Source: a bacterium (GTDB lineage: Bacteria; Babelota; Babeliae; Babelales; GCA-2401785). From it: a DNA stretch of 32,125 nt. The notes under the pieces are model-generated. The model saw only the letters and a program-made list of their open reading frames with translations, had not been told where the DNA came from and searched no databases. Positions 17,449 to 26,218 of this stretch are shown here, in pieces. The translations under genes and the position numbers were made by a program. The first letter of the stretch is position 1. Every line of letters begins with the position of its first letter. The stretch is taken from assembly GCA_030629865.1 (NCBI GenBank), contig DAOVOC010000002.1, positions 1 through 32,125 on the forward strand, given 5' to 3'.

Positions 17449-17455
17449 GAGGGAG
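17449..17455 (+). promoter_or_regulatory. Shine-Dalgarno site fixing the start at 17464
   Basis: GAGGGAG lies 8 bases before ATG 17464, where a signal peptide begins. This supports that start against an upstream TTG at 17356, which would add 36 residues before the signal peptide. Confidence 0.7.
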
Positions 17456-17463
17456 TGTTTCCC

Positions 17464-19437
17464 ATGTGTAAAAAATATCTGATCCTTTTGGGAATTGCAT
17501 TTTTTGTATCGACTTTAGCCTTACCGTTTGAAAATCTTCCCGAAATTCCCGTTATAGACAGAGTTCCATCTGGTGGACTCAGCCTTGGCGAACCAGATGT
17601 TTCCGGTGCTGCCACGCTAGATTTAGATGAATTTATGAAGTCGGAAAAAATGGCTCCTTTGCCTGGCGACAAGGCAATTGATGAAGAAGAGCAGGAAAGT
17701 GATATTAAAGAGTTGGAAAAGCTTCTGGAGGAAGGTGGCGAGGTTGCCGATAAAAAAACGGATGAACCATCTAAGCCAACGGTGCCTAAAACTACTGGTG
17801 ATAAGACAGAAGCAGGTTCTGAACTTATAACCTTTGATGAGACAGATGAGATTGTGGAAGAAACACCAAGGGTTTCTCAAAAAACAGAAGATGAAAGTAA
17901 AAAAGAAGGTGATACAGGAGTTCAGACAGAGGTTGTAGAGTTTGGAGATGCAGCCGATGAGGAAGTTTCTTATGAAACCTCAGGCGAAGATGATACTGAT
18001 GTTGTTCCTGATGCAACAGAATCAAGCGGGATGTCACTTACACAGGGGTTAGCTCTTGGCGCGGGAATAGGTGTTGGTGCATTAGGGCTTGCCACTGTCG
18101 CAGGCAAAGGAAAACTAGCACGGCGAATACGCAGCTGGCCATTGGGGCGTGATATTACGGCCTTTACTGAATTGCGAGATCGGCTAGAAACTGCTTTGCA
18201 AGATTTGCCTGAAGACGATCCAAATCGAAAGCTTTTAGAACCTGTGTTGGAAAAAACAAGAGCTGTAATCGATGTAGATGATTCTGTTAAAGCAACTTAT
18301 TCAAAAAGATCTTGGATGTTTGATGACAGAATTTATCAACGAGAAAGTGCTTTTGGTGCTTCAAGCGCTGAATTTTTAAAAGAATATTCCAAATTTCTGT
18401 CTACTCGTTCAGAGCAAGCTTCAAAGGGTGAAGATATCCCAGACTCAATCAAAAAGGTACTAAATTATTTTGAATCAGATTTTCCAAAGACAAGATCTGC
18501 AGAGGCTGCAAAGAGAGCAAAAATTGCCCGCTCTAAATTAACAAGGCGCAAAATTCGACTTCATGTTGATCCTGCTGATATTGAAAAAATTACTGCTGAA
18601 GAGGCTGCTAAAGCTGGTGGTAGTGTTGATAGAATATTAAAAGAAACAATAAAAGATATCAGCGGCCATCTTTTTTCAGAAAAAACAGAAGAAAAGTACA
18701 AGGAGTGGCTGGACGCTGAAGAAGAAATGAATAAAAAATTTAAGGAGTTTGCTGAGACTGAAGATATCGCAAAAATAAGAGAAATAAAGATTGCTCGAGA
18801 TAAACTTTTGGCAGCAAAAGGTCCGAAAATAGACAGGAAAAGAAAAGAGATTGGTGAACTTGAAGTAATTTTAAAAATGTTACGCGACGAAGAGATGGAT
18901 GTTGGTAAGAATATGTATGGTGTTTTAGAAAGAGAATTTGCCGCTATTAGAACAGAAACTGTTCAAAGTATTTTGGATATTTCAAAAGTTCCTGATGAAG
19001 TTCTCAAAGAAAAAGCGAAAACTTTTTTTGCAATACGCAGGTCAGTTGCTGATGATATTGGAAAAGAGGGAAAAAAAATAAACGAAATTTATGAAAATAT
19101 AATTGCGTTGATGCCGCAAGAGAGGGTAGTAGATGAGCCTGAAAAAAAGAAGCTTGTGGGAAGTGCTAAAGAAATTTTAGAAAGATCTAAGGAAGCCAGA
19201 AAAGACAGAACCCATGGGATTGAAAGAATTATATCTTTGGCTGCTAAAGAGCCTGTGGTTTCTGGAGAATCTTTTAAAGTTGTTTCACCTGAGGCGGAAA
19301 TAGGAAAAATTTCTGTAGGAGAAAAACCTGCAAAAACCTTAAAAAAAGATAGTCGTGGTTTTTTTGATAAAATTTTTAGAAGAAAAACAACCTTTACCTC
19401 TACTTACGCCATAAAACCAAGCGGAAAGGTTAAGTAG
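17464..19437 (+). CDS. Membrane protein with acidic head and coiled-coil tail (unknown family)
   Basis: A 657-residue protein. The signal peptide is MCKKYLILLGIAFFVSTLA. Residues 30-190 are strongly acidic and low in complexity (Glu, Asp, Thr, Val). A Gly/Ala-rich membrane segment at about 193-213 (LALGAGIGVGALGLATVAG) is followed by KLARRIR. By the positive-inside rule the remaining 440 residues should be cytoplasmic. They are helical and charged, with likely coiled coils and no catalytic motif that I recognise. The stop directly abuts the ATG of the next gene, which has the same layout, so they likely form an operon and may be partner proteins. A scaffold or tethering role is possible but is only inference. 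Confidence 0.8.
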   Translation: MCKKYLILLGIAFFVSTLALPFENLPEIPVIDRVPSGGLSLGEPDVSGAATLDLDEFMKSEKMAPLPGDKAIDEEEQESDIKELEKLLEEGGEVADKKTDEPSKPTVPKTTGDKTEAGSELITFDETDEIVEETPRVSQKTEDESKKEGDTGVQTEVVEFGDAADEEVSYETSGEDDTDVVPDATESSGMSLTQGLALGAGIGVGALGLATVAGKGKLARRIRSWPLGRDITAFTELRDRLETALQDLPEDDPNRKLLEPVLEKTRAVIDVDDSVKATYSKRSWMFDDRIYQRESAFGASSAEFLKEYSKFLSTRSEQASKGEDIPDSIKKVLNYFESDFPKTRSAEAAKRAKIARSKLTRRKIRLHVDPADIEKITAEEAAKAGGSVDRILKETIKDISGHLFSEKTEEKYKEWLDAEEEMNKKFKEFAETEDIAKIREIKIARDKLLAAKGPKIDRKRKEIGELEVILKMLRDEEMDVGKNMYGVLEREFAAIRTETVQSILDISKVPDEVLKEKAKTFFAIRRSVADDIGKEGKKINEIYENIIALMPQERVVDEPEKKKLVGSAKEILERSKEARKDRTHGIERIISLAAKEPVVSGESFKVVSPEAEIGKISVGEKPAKTLKKDSRGFFDKIFRRKTTFTSTYAIKPSGKVK

Positions 19438-22416
19438 ATGAATGCAATAAAAAGGCATGTTTTTTTGAGCTTTTTTGTTTTGTGTTCTTGTCTAACCACT
19501 TTTTTATCTTCTCAAAATGCCGCACAAAACGTGCAAAGTGAGATTGCTTTTCTCATAGGTGCTGAAAACCAATCTGACGCGGTTGAAGCGAGCTTTGAAG
19601 GTGGTGGCGATTTCTTTGTGCCAGAAGATTTTACTGAAGAAGAAATTCAAAAAATGTCTGATGCTACAGAGACAGAGGATGAATATACCTCTGATGAAGA
19701 AGAGGCCGAGCCAGATGATGTTATAGAAACTGAATTTTTGGGCGCAGAGGAAACTGGTGAAGATGTCGAATTTTTAGGCCCCTACACCCCTTCTGGTGAA
19801 GAGATGTCGCCAGAAGAATTGATGATAGAGGCTGGCGAGGAAGGTTCTGGCCTTGGCGTTCTCGGCACCATTGGAATTGGTGCTGGCGCGGGCCTTGCGA
19901 TTGCCGGTGGTGTTTTGGTTGCACAGCATGTGAACGCTAAGAAAAAGCTAAAGCGTGCTTCAATAGATGTTTCAAAGCTTATCGAGCAATTTGAAAAAAC
20001 TGGTGATGAGGAGGGCCTAAAAAAACTTAAAAGTGCTGTTGAAACCTGGGAAAGTGACTATCAAAAAGACAAAGGTACTAGGCCGAGAGCATTAAGACTA
20101 AGAATGAGAGAAGTTTATTTTCTGAAATTTGCCGAGACAGTTAAAACTATTTTTACAGAGCGTTCAACAGCTCTTCCTGAAGGGCCTGCAAAAAAAGCTG
20201 CGCAAAAGGCGGTTGCATCAATTGAAGGAAAAGGCCTTATTAGCGATAGAGTAAAAACAATACGTAAAAAACATAAAAGACCTCTTAAAGCTTATGAAAA
20301 CGTTGTTGTAGAAAAAACTTATACAAAAGCAAAAGAGGTTTTAAAAGTTCCTGAGCCTCCGTCTGAAAAAGAAAAACAATTAAAGAGCTTTTTACGGTTT
20401 AATGATTTGCTTGGTGAAGTTGAAAAAGGAACAAAAAGAATTGGGGATATTGATATTTTTAGAATGCTCAAGAGTGTTTATGGAGAGGGCCCTGGTACAA
20501 AAGAGCTTAGAATATTTAGTAGATTAGTTGGCGTAGCAGAAAAACGTGCTTATATAGTTGCTCTTAAATCTAGTTTTGAAGATAGAATCAAAAGATTAAG
20601 CGCTACAAGCGCTAGTGAGAAAACTCAAATAAAAAAAATTGCCCCAAAAAAAGCTAAGCCTTCAGCACCTTCTCGAAAAGCTCCAATATTTATAAAAATT
20701 CCACAAAAAATGTTACCTGCCGAAAAAGAAAAACGAGCAAAGCAGCTGGCCAAAGATCTTGGAAAAACTAAATTTGAAGCAGAAAAAATGGTTGAAGATC
20801 GGCAGGTTGAAATAAATAAGCGTGCGACTGCAATGGTTAATGGTTTTTCTAGTAAGGAAGGGATGCAAGTTGATTCAGACCTTTTATTCTTGAAAGGGAA
20901 ATCAGATAAGCAGCGTGATACCGAAACATTAATGCTTTCTGATAAGCAAAGAGAAGCGGTAAGCATCGAAGAAGAAGCGGCTCGTAGAGTTTTTGATCAG
21001 CTTCTAAAAGAAAGAAAAAAACTATTTGCGCAAAGTGTTTGGGGCCGTGATCAGCCTCCTCGAAGGTTGGAGGCATTAGAGCCATTTTTTACTGAAAAAC
21101 GTCAGATCAAGATGCAAAAGGCTACAGATAGAAGTTTTCTTGGTGCGGTTGGGCAAAAATTTGTGTGGGAAATTAAGCGCACTAAGTTGATGAGAAAGTT
21201 TGATGAAAAAAGAAGTGAACTTAGAACATCTCAGACGGAAGATGCCAGGAGTGCCATTAAGAAAGAAATGAGAGAAATCGCCGAAAAAATGAAGCTTCCA
21301 GTTGTCGAGCGTGTTAAAAAGGACGCTGCTGCTGTCCGAGAGACTACTAAAAAAAGTGCAATTGGAGTTGGCAAAGTTGCGGCTATTCCCGTTGTGGTTG
21401 CTGGTAAAATGGGTGTTAGAGCCATTGGAGCTGTAGGGATTGGGGCATATAAAGGATTAAAGTTTGTGGCCGAAGGGGCGGGAGAGGGCGCTAGAAAAGT
21501 TGTTCGCGGAGTTAAGAAAGTTGGCCGAGCCCTTTTTGCACCACAAGCTCGAATCGATATTAAGGGAAGTCTTAAACCTCTTATTTTGCGGACTGCACAA
21601 GAGAGCCAAGACCTTAATGCAAAAAGAATTGTTGCAGATATTGAAAAAGGCTTTGTTAGTACTGGTGATATTGAACGTGTAAAAACCTTTCAGCAGATAT
21701 TGTTAGATGTTGCTGGGCAAGAAAAACTTTCTACTAACGACAAAGCTGGTTTAATTAGGTTTTCGCAATATCTAGAAGCAAATATTGTGCTGAAAGACCG
21801 GATGCGGCAAATGGCGCAAGATAAAATATATGGCTTACAAAGTAATGAAGCTGCAAGAAAGCAATGGGAAAAAGTTAGAGATAATTTGAAAAATCCTAAT
21901 TTAACGCTTGAAAAGTTAATAAAACGATCAGATTCGGCATCTGTTAAAGCTATTGAACTTATGGTTAGTAAGCTTAAGATTGGTGACTTTAAGATTAAAA
22001 CTGCCCTAGAGCAGTCGTTACGATTACGTGATGGGCAAATAAGAACTAAAGCTTATAAGCAATTAAAAAAACAGAGTTTAAAAGATCTTAAAAAGACGAA
22101 ACAAGTATTGTCAGAAGCAGGACAAGAAGAATTTATTAAGCAGCAGGAACTAGGGTTGGAAAAAAGCAGGAGAGAATCCGCTCCTCTTGTGAAAGTGCAG
22201 CGGAAAGTAAGCGAGGGTTTGGCGAAGCCTTTGAGCGAGCAAGAGGCAATTGAAAGAGTTATAAAGCTAAGTGAGAGCGATAAAAAACCGCCTAAATCCG
22301 AAGCAAGACTTCATGCAGAAGCAGCAAGAAGAATACAGAAAAGAAAGGCAAAAGAAAAGAGGAAAATGGAGAAAGCAAAGAGAAAAGAAAGCAAAGCTAA
22401 GAAGTTGAAGAAATAA
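19438..22416 (+). CDS. Large membrane protein with acidic head and basic coiled-coil tail (unknown family)
   Basis: A 992-residue protein that starts on the base after the previous stop; AAAGG inside the previous gene, 8 bases upstream, is the likely binding site. The signal peptide is MNAIKRHVFLSFFVLCSCL. Residues 45-135 are acidic. A Gly/Ala-rich membrane segment at about 138-163 (GTIGIGAGAGLAIAGG) is followed by KKKLKRA, placing the tail in the cytoplasm. The tail is long, helical and charged, with a Gly/Val/Ala-rich amphipathic patch at about 639-674 and a very basic C-terminus (RKAKEKRKMEKAKRK). No enzyme motif is visible. Layout matches the preceding gene, suggesting distant paralogy or similar function. 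The basic end could bind nucleic acid or acidic proteins; this is not shown by the sequence. Confidence 0.8.
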   Translation: MNAIKRHVFLSFFVLCSCLTTFLSSQNAAQNVQSEIAFLIGAENQSDAVEASFEGGGDFFVPEDFTEEEIQKMSDATETEDEYTSDEEEAEPDDVIETEFLGAEETGEDVEFLGPYTPSGEEMSPEELMIEAGEEGSGLGVLGTIGIGAGAGLAIAGGVLVAQHVNAKKKLKRASIDVSKLIEQFEKTGDEEGLKKLKSAVETWESDYQKDKGTRPRALRLRMREVYFLKFAETVKTIFTERSTALPEGPAKKAAQKAVASIEGKGLISDRVKTIRKKHKRPLKAYENVVVEKTYTKAKEVLKVPEPPSEKEKQLKSFLRFNDLLGEVEKGTKRIGDIDIFRMLKSVYGEGPGTKELRIFSRLVGVAEKRAYIVALKSSFEDRIKRLSATSASEKTQIKKIAPKKAKPSAPSRKAPIFIKIPQKMLPAEKEKRAKQLAKDLGKTKFEAEKMVEDRQVEINKRATAMVNGFSSKEGMQVDSDLLFLKGKSDKQRDTETLMLSDKQREAVSIEEEAARRVFDQLLKERKKLFAQSVWGRDQPPRRLEALEPFFTEKRQIKMQKATDRSFLGAVGQKFVWEIKRTKLMRKFDEKRSELRTSQTEDARSAIKKEMREIAEKMKLPVVERVKKDAAAVRETTKKSAIGVGKVAAIPVVVAGKMGVRAIGAVGIGAYKGLKFVAEGAGEGARKVVRGVKKVGRALFAPQARIDIKGSLKPLILRTAQESQDLNAKRIVADIEKGFVSTGDIERVKTFQQILLDVAGQEKLSTNDKAGLIRFSQYLEANIVLKDRMRQMAQDKIYGLQSNEAARKQWEKVRDNLKNPNLTLEKLIKRSDSASVKAIELMVSKLKIGDFKIKTALEQSLRLRDGQIRTKAYKQLKKQSLKDLKKTKQVLSEAGQEEFIKQQELGLEKSRRESAPLVKVQRKVSEGLAKPLSEQEAIERVIKLSESDKKPPKSEARLHAEAARRIQKRKAKEKRKMEKAKRKESKAKKLKK

Positions 22417-22452
22417 AAAGGGTTGAGTTTGAGAATGCTGGGGGGCAGGGTT

Positions 22453-23256
22453 ATGGACAGGCGGAAAAGATCCCGGATCAAGTCCGGGATGACAATTTTG
22501 GGGTCCGGGATGACATTTCTTTTAATATCACTTTTTTTATTTTTCACTATGCCATGTTGTGCACTTTTGATAGATGAAGCTGCGCTTTTGGCCAAGCTTC
22601 CTCCATCAGTTGCAGAGGAAGTTCAGGCGAGTGCAGTTGAAGGCCGAGAAGCTTTGGCAGAAGATGCAGCAATGGCTGCAACAGGCGAAACTGCCGCTGT
22701 GGTAGAAGCTGGTGACAAAGATCTTTCCTCGATGTCTATTGATGAACTTGCAAAAACCGCCCAAGACGAAATGCCTTCTGGTGAAGAAACTATCAAAGAC
22801 ATTGCGATTGAAGATTCTGATTTTGTTGCAGGTAGCGAGGCTGACGAGCTTGCTAACATGTCTATGGATGATTTGCGCAATGAGGCTCTTCTCGAATCTG
22901 GAATGGATCCCGGAATTTTAGGTACTGGACTAGGTTCAACTGCCGATTTAGCTTTAATGGGTGCTGGTGGTGCCGGAGCAATTGGAATGGTTGGAATGCT
23001 AAGAGAAGTTGTTGGTCGTGTTATGGATGGGCAGCAACTTAAAATGATGATGCAGCGAGGGAACATGATGGCAGGCCAATATGCTATGGATCGTGCGATG
23101 GGTGGTGGAATGATGATGGGGCCTGGCATGAGCGGAGGCATGATGCACCCTGGCATGGGCAGCATGGGCGGTATGGATATGATGGGACGTATGAGTGGTG
23201 TTGATGTAGGTAGATATCGTCCTGGCGGTGGAACGTTTGGCAGAATGCGGATGTGA
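22453..23256 (+). CDS. Secreted or membrane protein with Met/Gly-rich C-terminus (unknown family)
   Basis: The frame is open from 22423; starts at 22435, 22453, 22489 and 22510 are all possible. I chose ATG 22453 (267 residues) because the hydrophobic core FLLISLFLFF then has a basic n-region (MDRRKRSRIK), as in every other signal peptide here; starts at 22489 or 22510 would leave none. That n-region is encoded by a palindromic repeat. The middle is acidic and Ala-rich (SSMSIDELAK, NMSMDDLRNE, two similar motifs). A Gly/Ala-rich hydrophobic segment lies at about 156-183. The last 70 residues hold about 21 Met, many next to Gly (GGMMMGPGM, MGGMDMMGRM). Metal binding or a flexible assembly tail are options. 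Layout resembles the two genes before it. Confidence 0.7.
   Translation: MDRRKRSRIKSGMTILGSGMTFLLISLFLFFTMPCCALLIDEAALLAKLPPSVAEEVQASAVEGREALAEDAAMAATGETAAVVEAGDKDLSSMSIDELAKTAQDEMPSGEETIKDIAIEDSDFVAGSEADELANMSMDDLRNEALLESGMDPGILGTGLGSTADLALMGAGGAGAIGMVGMLREVVGRVMDGQQLKMMMQRGNMMAGQYAMDRAMGGGMMMGPGMSGGMMHPGMGSMGGMDMMGRMSGVDVGRYRPGGGTFGRMRM
22470..22517 (+). repeat. Palindromic repeat plus a second half-copy
   Basis: ATCCCGGA-tcaag-TCCGGGAT forms an 8-bp hairpin at 22470-22490 followed by GACAATTTTGG; a half-copy TCCGGGATGACATT follows at 22504-22517. This unit belongs to the widespread 'atcccggacttgatccgggat' type of dispersed bacterial palindrome. Here it overlaps the likely 5' coding end of a gene and contains two possible ATG starts. 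Confidence 0.8.
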
Positions 23257-23334
23257 CATTACGTTTTTAATATCTTTTTTTGAATTTGCCCTGCTTTGCA
23301 GACAGATTGCCTTCAAGTATTCGGCTTACTTGTT

Positions 23335-23364
23335 ATCCCAGACTTCGACCTGGGATCCAGTGGA
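23335..23364 (-). repeat. Palindromic intergenic repeat, inverted copy
   Basis: ATCCCAG / CTGGGAT arms around an 8-base loop, followed by CCAGTGGA. This is the same family as the neighbouring copies but in the opposite orientation. It lies between the Met/Gly-rich gene and alaS. Confidence 0.7.
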
Positions 23365-23450
23365 ATGTAGTTAGAAAAATTAACTTTGAAGTTTCTTATT
23401 TGCTTTGTTAGCGAAGTGCCGCTAGATTGCCTGCGCGAGCCTCGGCATAT

Positions 23451-23477
23451 TTCCGGATCAAGTCCGGAATGACAATT
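23451..23477 (+). repeat. Palindromic intergenic repeat upstream of alaS
   Basis: TTCCGGA-tcaag-TCCGGAA hairpin (7-bp arms) followed by TGACAATTG, nearly identical to the copy at 22471-22495. The preceding AGATTGCC resembles the text before the inverted copy at 23335, so a longer composite repeat is possible. Confidence 0.75.
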
Positions 23478-23547
23478 GTGTAAGTGTGTTAATCTTATAT
23501 TTCTTAGAAATGTTGATATTAAAATTATTGTTTTGGGGTGTGCCGTT

Positions 23548-26130
23548 ATGAATTCGATAGAGATTCGAAAAAAGTTTTTGCAATTTTTTAAAGATAACGG
23601 CCATGCAATAGTTCCCAGCTCTCCTCTTATCCCTGCAGATGATCCAACACTTTTGTTTGCAAACGCTGGTATGAATCAATTTAAAGATGCGTTTCTGGGC
23701 AAAGAAAAACGGGCCTACAAATGTGCCGCCAGCGTTCAAAAATGTGTACGTGCTGGTGGTAAACACAATGATCTTGATGAAGTTGGCTTTACCGATCGGC
23801 ATCTAACATTTTTTGAAATGTTGGGAAATTTCTCGTTCGGTGCTTATTTTAAAGAAGAGGCCATTGAATTTGCCTGGAATTTTTTGACCAAAGAGCTACA
23901 AATTGCTCCAGAGAAGCTTTCTGTGACCGTTCACACATCTGACGACGATACAGAGCAGATTTGGCACGAGAAAATTGGCCTGCCGATGGAAAAAATCGCT
24001 CGCTTAGGTGATGAAGACAATTTTTGGCAGATGGGTGACATTGGTCCTTGTGGGCCATGCAGCGAAATTTTTTACGATCGCGGTCCAGAATTTGAAGATG
24101 TAACTAAAGGCGGTAAAACTACTACGCGGTTTATAGAAATTTGGAACAATGTTTTTATGCAGTATAACCGTCAAGCAGATGGCACGCTATGTGAGCTTGA
24201 GCAAAAGGGTGTTGATACGGGTATGGGGCTTGAGCGACTTTGTATGGTGCTTGGCAGCTGTCATCTTTTTGAAATTGACCAATTTATTCCACTCATACAA
24301 TTTTTAGAAAAAAAGACGCATGTAAAATATGACGAATGTCAGGAGCATGAAAAAGCAGCGTTTAATGTTTTGTGTGACCATGTTCGCTCTGCATGCATGA
24401 TTATCGCTGACGGTGGTTATCCTTCCAATGACGGCCGTGGATATGTTTTGCGCAAAATCATTCGCCGTGCGGCACTGTTTGCTCAGCGGCTTTCTCAAGA
24501 AATGCCAAAACTTTTTTGTGACCTGGTTCCCGAATTTATTTCTCAGATGGGAGAAATTTATCCAGAGCTAAAAACAAGTGCTATTTTGATTACAGATACT
24601 ATTACGCAAGAGGTTGAAAGATTTGGTGACAATCTTGTTCGTGGTAGGCGCATTTTTAATTCGTACATTAGCGAAAATCGCAGAGTAGGCATCGACGAGC
24701 TTAGTGGCAAACAAGCTTTTAAACTATATGACACCTATGGCTTTCCGCTTGAACTGACAAAAGTTTTATCTTTTGACGAAAACGTTGGTGTTGATGCAGA
24801 AGGCTTTGAACTGGAAATGGCCAGGCAGCGATCGCAGTCTGTCGATGGTGGCGGTGAAGTAGAAGAGCTCGGCGTTCCAGATGATATTTGCACCCAATTT
24901 GTTGGCTACGATGTTTTGCATGGAAGCGGAGTCATTACATGGACCAAGCATATTGATGATGCATTGTGGGTTGTCGTTGATTCAACGCCATTTTACGCCG
25001 AATCTGGCGGGCAAGTTTCTGATACAGGAAAAGTGATTATCGATGACGATACCTTTGAAGTTTTAGAAGTAAAAAAAATACATGTTGGTATTGCTGGAGA
25101 TGCCATTCTGTTAAGGCTGCCAGAAAACGTGCAAATTAAAGTTGGCAAAACAATCAAGATGGTTGTTAATGAAAAAAGTCGTGTGAGCAGTGAAAAAAAC
25201 CATACTGCAACTCATCTATTGCAAGCAGCGCTGACGGCGGTTCTTGGCAACCAGATTAAACAAGCAGGCTCATTTGTAAGCCATAAATTTTTGCGATTTG
25301 ATTTTACCCACCACAAAGCACTATCTCATGACGAGATTCATACTGTTGAAACATTGGTTAATGAGTGGATAGGAAAAGCTGTTGTGACACGAATTTTTGA
25401 AACAACACTAGACAATGCGCGCGAAAAAGGTGCTATTTCCTTTTTTGGTGAAAAATATAATCCAGAAAATGTTCGCGTGGTCCAGGTGCCAACTATCTCG
25501 ACAGAACTTTGTGGTGGTACTCACGTTTCTAATATCGGAAAAATAGGTTGCTTCAAAATTGTTTCAGAAGATGCTTTGGGTGTAGGTGTTCGTCGTTTGA
25601 CTGCAGTCACTGGGCCGGAATCTGTCAAAATGTTCCAAGATCGGTTTGATAGCATTAAGGCATTGTGTTCAACATTTTCGGTGCAAGCTGACGGTGTTTT
25701 AAAAGCGGTTGAAAAAGAACAAGATCATATTCAAGTACTGCGGATGCAAATAAAACAATTTAAAAAAGAGGTTCTCAAATTTCAGATACCTCGTTGGAAA
25801 GAGGGAATGGAAGAGGTTGGTGGTACGCCATTTTTACATCTCGAGTTCGATGAGGTTGACATGGATGTTATGAGAATCATCTGTAATGATGTCACCGCTG
25901 CAAAACCAACCAGTTTTGTATTTATTGTTTCCAAAGAAAGTGGTAGCAAGATTCGTTTTATGGCGTGTGCCGGCAAGCAGTGTTCCAGGCTTAGTGCTTT
26001 AAATGAGCTTTCTGCAATATTGCGAGAGAAAGGCTTAAAGGGTGGAGGCAAAGGTGGCCTGATTCAAGGCGGTGGTAGATATGGGAGTAGCAAAGACATA
26101 ATTAGGCTTGTGTGCAAGTGGCTCGGATAG
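23548..26130 (+). CDS. alaS: Alanyl-tRNA synthetase
   Basis: Attaches alanine to tRNA-Ala in the cytoplasm (class II synthetase). It has 860 residues, near the usual 870-880. The N-terminal catalytic core shows FFKDNGHAIVPSSPL, NAGMNQFKD, the block GDIGPCGPCSE at about 165 and GVDTGMGLERL at about 221. The editing domain carries NHTATH (about 550) and CGGTH (about 654), the two metal-binding motifs that clear misacylated Ser or Gly. A Gly-rich C-terminal motif (GGGKGGLIQGGGRYG) closes the protein. ATG 23548 is chosen over 23476 because family similarity begins at MNSIEIRKKF and GGGGTG lies 7 bases upstream. A palindromic repeat lies in its upstream region. All key motifs are intact. Confidence 0.97.
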   Translation: MNSIEIRKKFLQFFKDNGHAIVPSSPLIPADDPTLLFANAGMNQFKDAFLGKEKRAYKCAASVQKCVRAGGKHNDLDEVGFTDRHLTFFEMLGNFSFGAYFKEEAIEFAWNFLTKELQIAPEKLSVTVHTSDDDTEQIWHEKIGLPMEKIARLGDEDNFWQMGDIGPCGPCSEIFYDRGPEFEDVTKGGKTTTRFIEIWNNVFMQYNRQADGTLCELEQKGVDTGMGLERLCMVLGSCHLFEIDQFIPLIQFLEKKTHVKYDECQEHEKAAFNVLCDHVRSACMIIADGGYPSNDGRGYVLRKIIRRAALFAQRLSQEMPKLFCDLVPEFISQMGEIYPELKTSAILITDTITQEVERFGDNLVRGRRIFNSYISENRRVGIDELSGKQAFKLYDTYGFPLELTKVLSFDENVGVDAEGFELEMARQRSQSVDGGGEVEELGVPDDICTQFVGYDVLHGSGVITWTKHIDDALWVVVDSTPFYAESGGQVSDTGKVIIDDDTFEVLEVKKIHVGIAGDAILLRLPENVQIKVGKTIKMVVNEKSRVSSEKNHTATHLLQAALTAVLGNQIKQAGSFVSHKFLRFDFTHHKALSHDEIHTVETLVNEWIGKAVVTRIFETTLDNAREKGAISFFGEKYNPENVRVVQVPTISTELCGGTHVSNIGKIGCFKIVSEDALGVGVRRLTAVTGPESVKMFQDRFDSIKALCSTFSVQADGVLKAVEKEQDHIQVLRMQIKQFKKEVLKFQIPRWKEGMEEVGGTPFLHLEFDEVDMDVMRIICNDVTAAKPTSFVFIVSKESGSKIRFMACAGKQCSRLSALNELSAILREKGLKGGGKGGLIQGGGRYGSSKDIIRLVCKWLG

Positions 26131-26218
26131 CCACATTGAGCCTTCGGTTTCAAAAAAACGCTAAAAAACGTTATCATTACCAGTCATCATGATTAATCTT
26201 TAAACATATGGGGGGAGT

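Noticed and set aside
22623..23165. 180-residue open frame on the minus strand, Pro/Ile/Ser-rich
   Set aside because: It mirrors the Met/Gly-rich gene codon by codon; the + frame has a signal peptide and fits the neighbours.
23476..23547. 24-residue extension of alaS
   Set aside because: It begins within the palindromic repeat and lies upstream of where alanyl-tRNA synthetases start.
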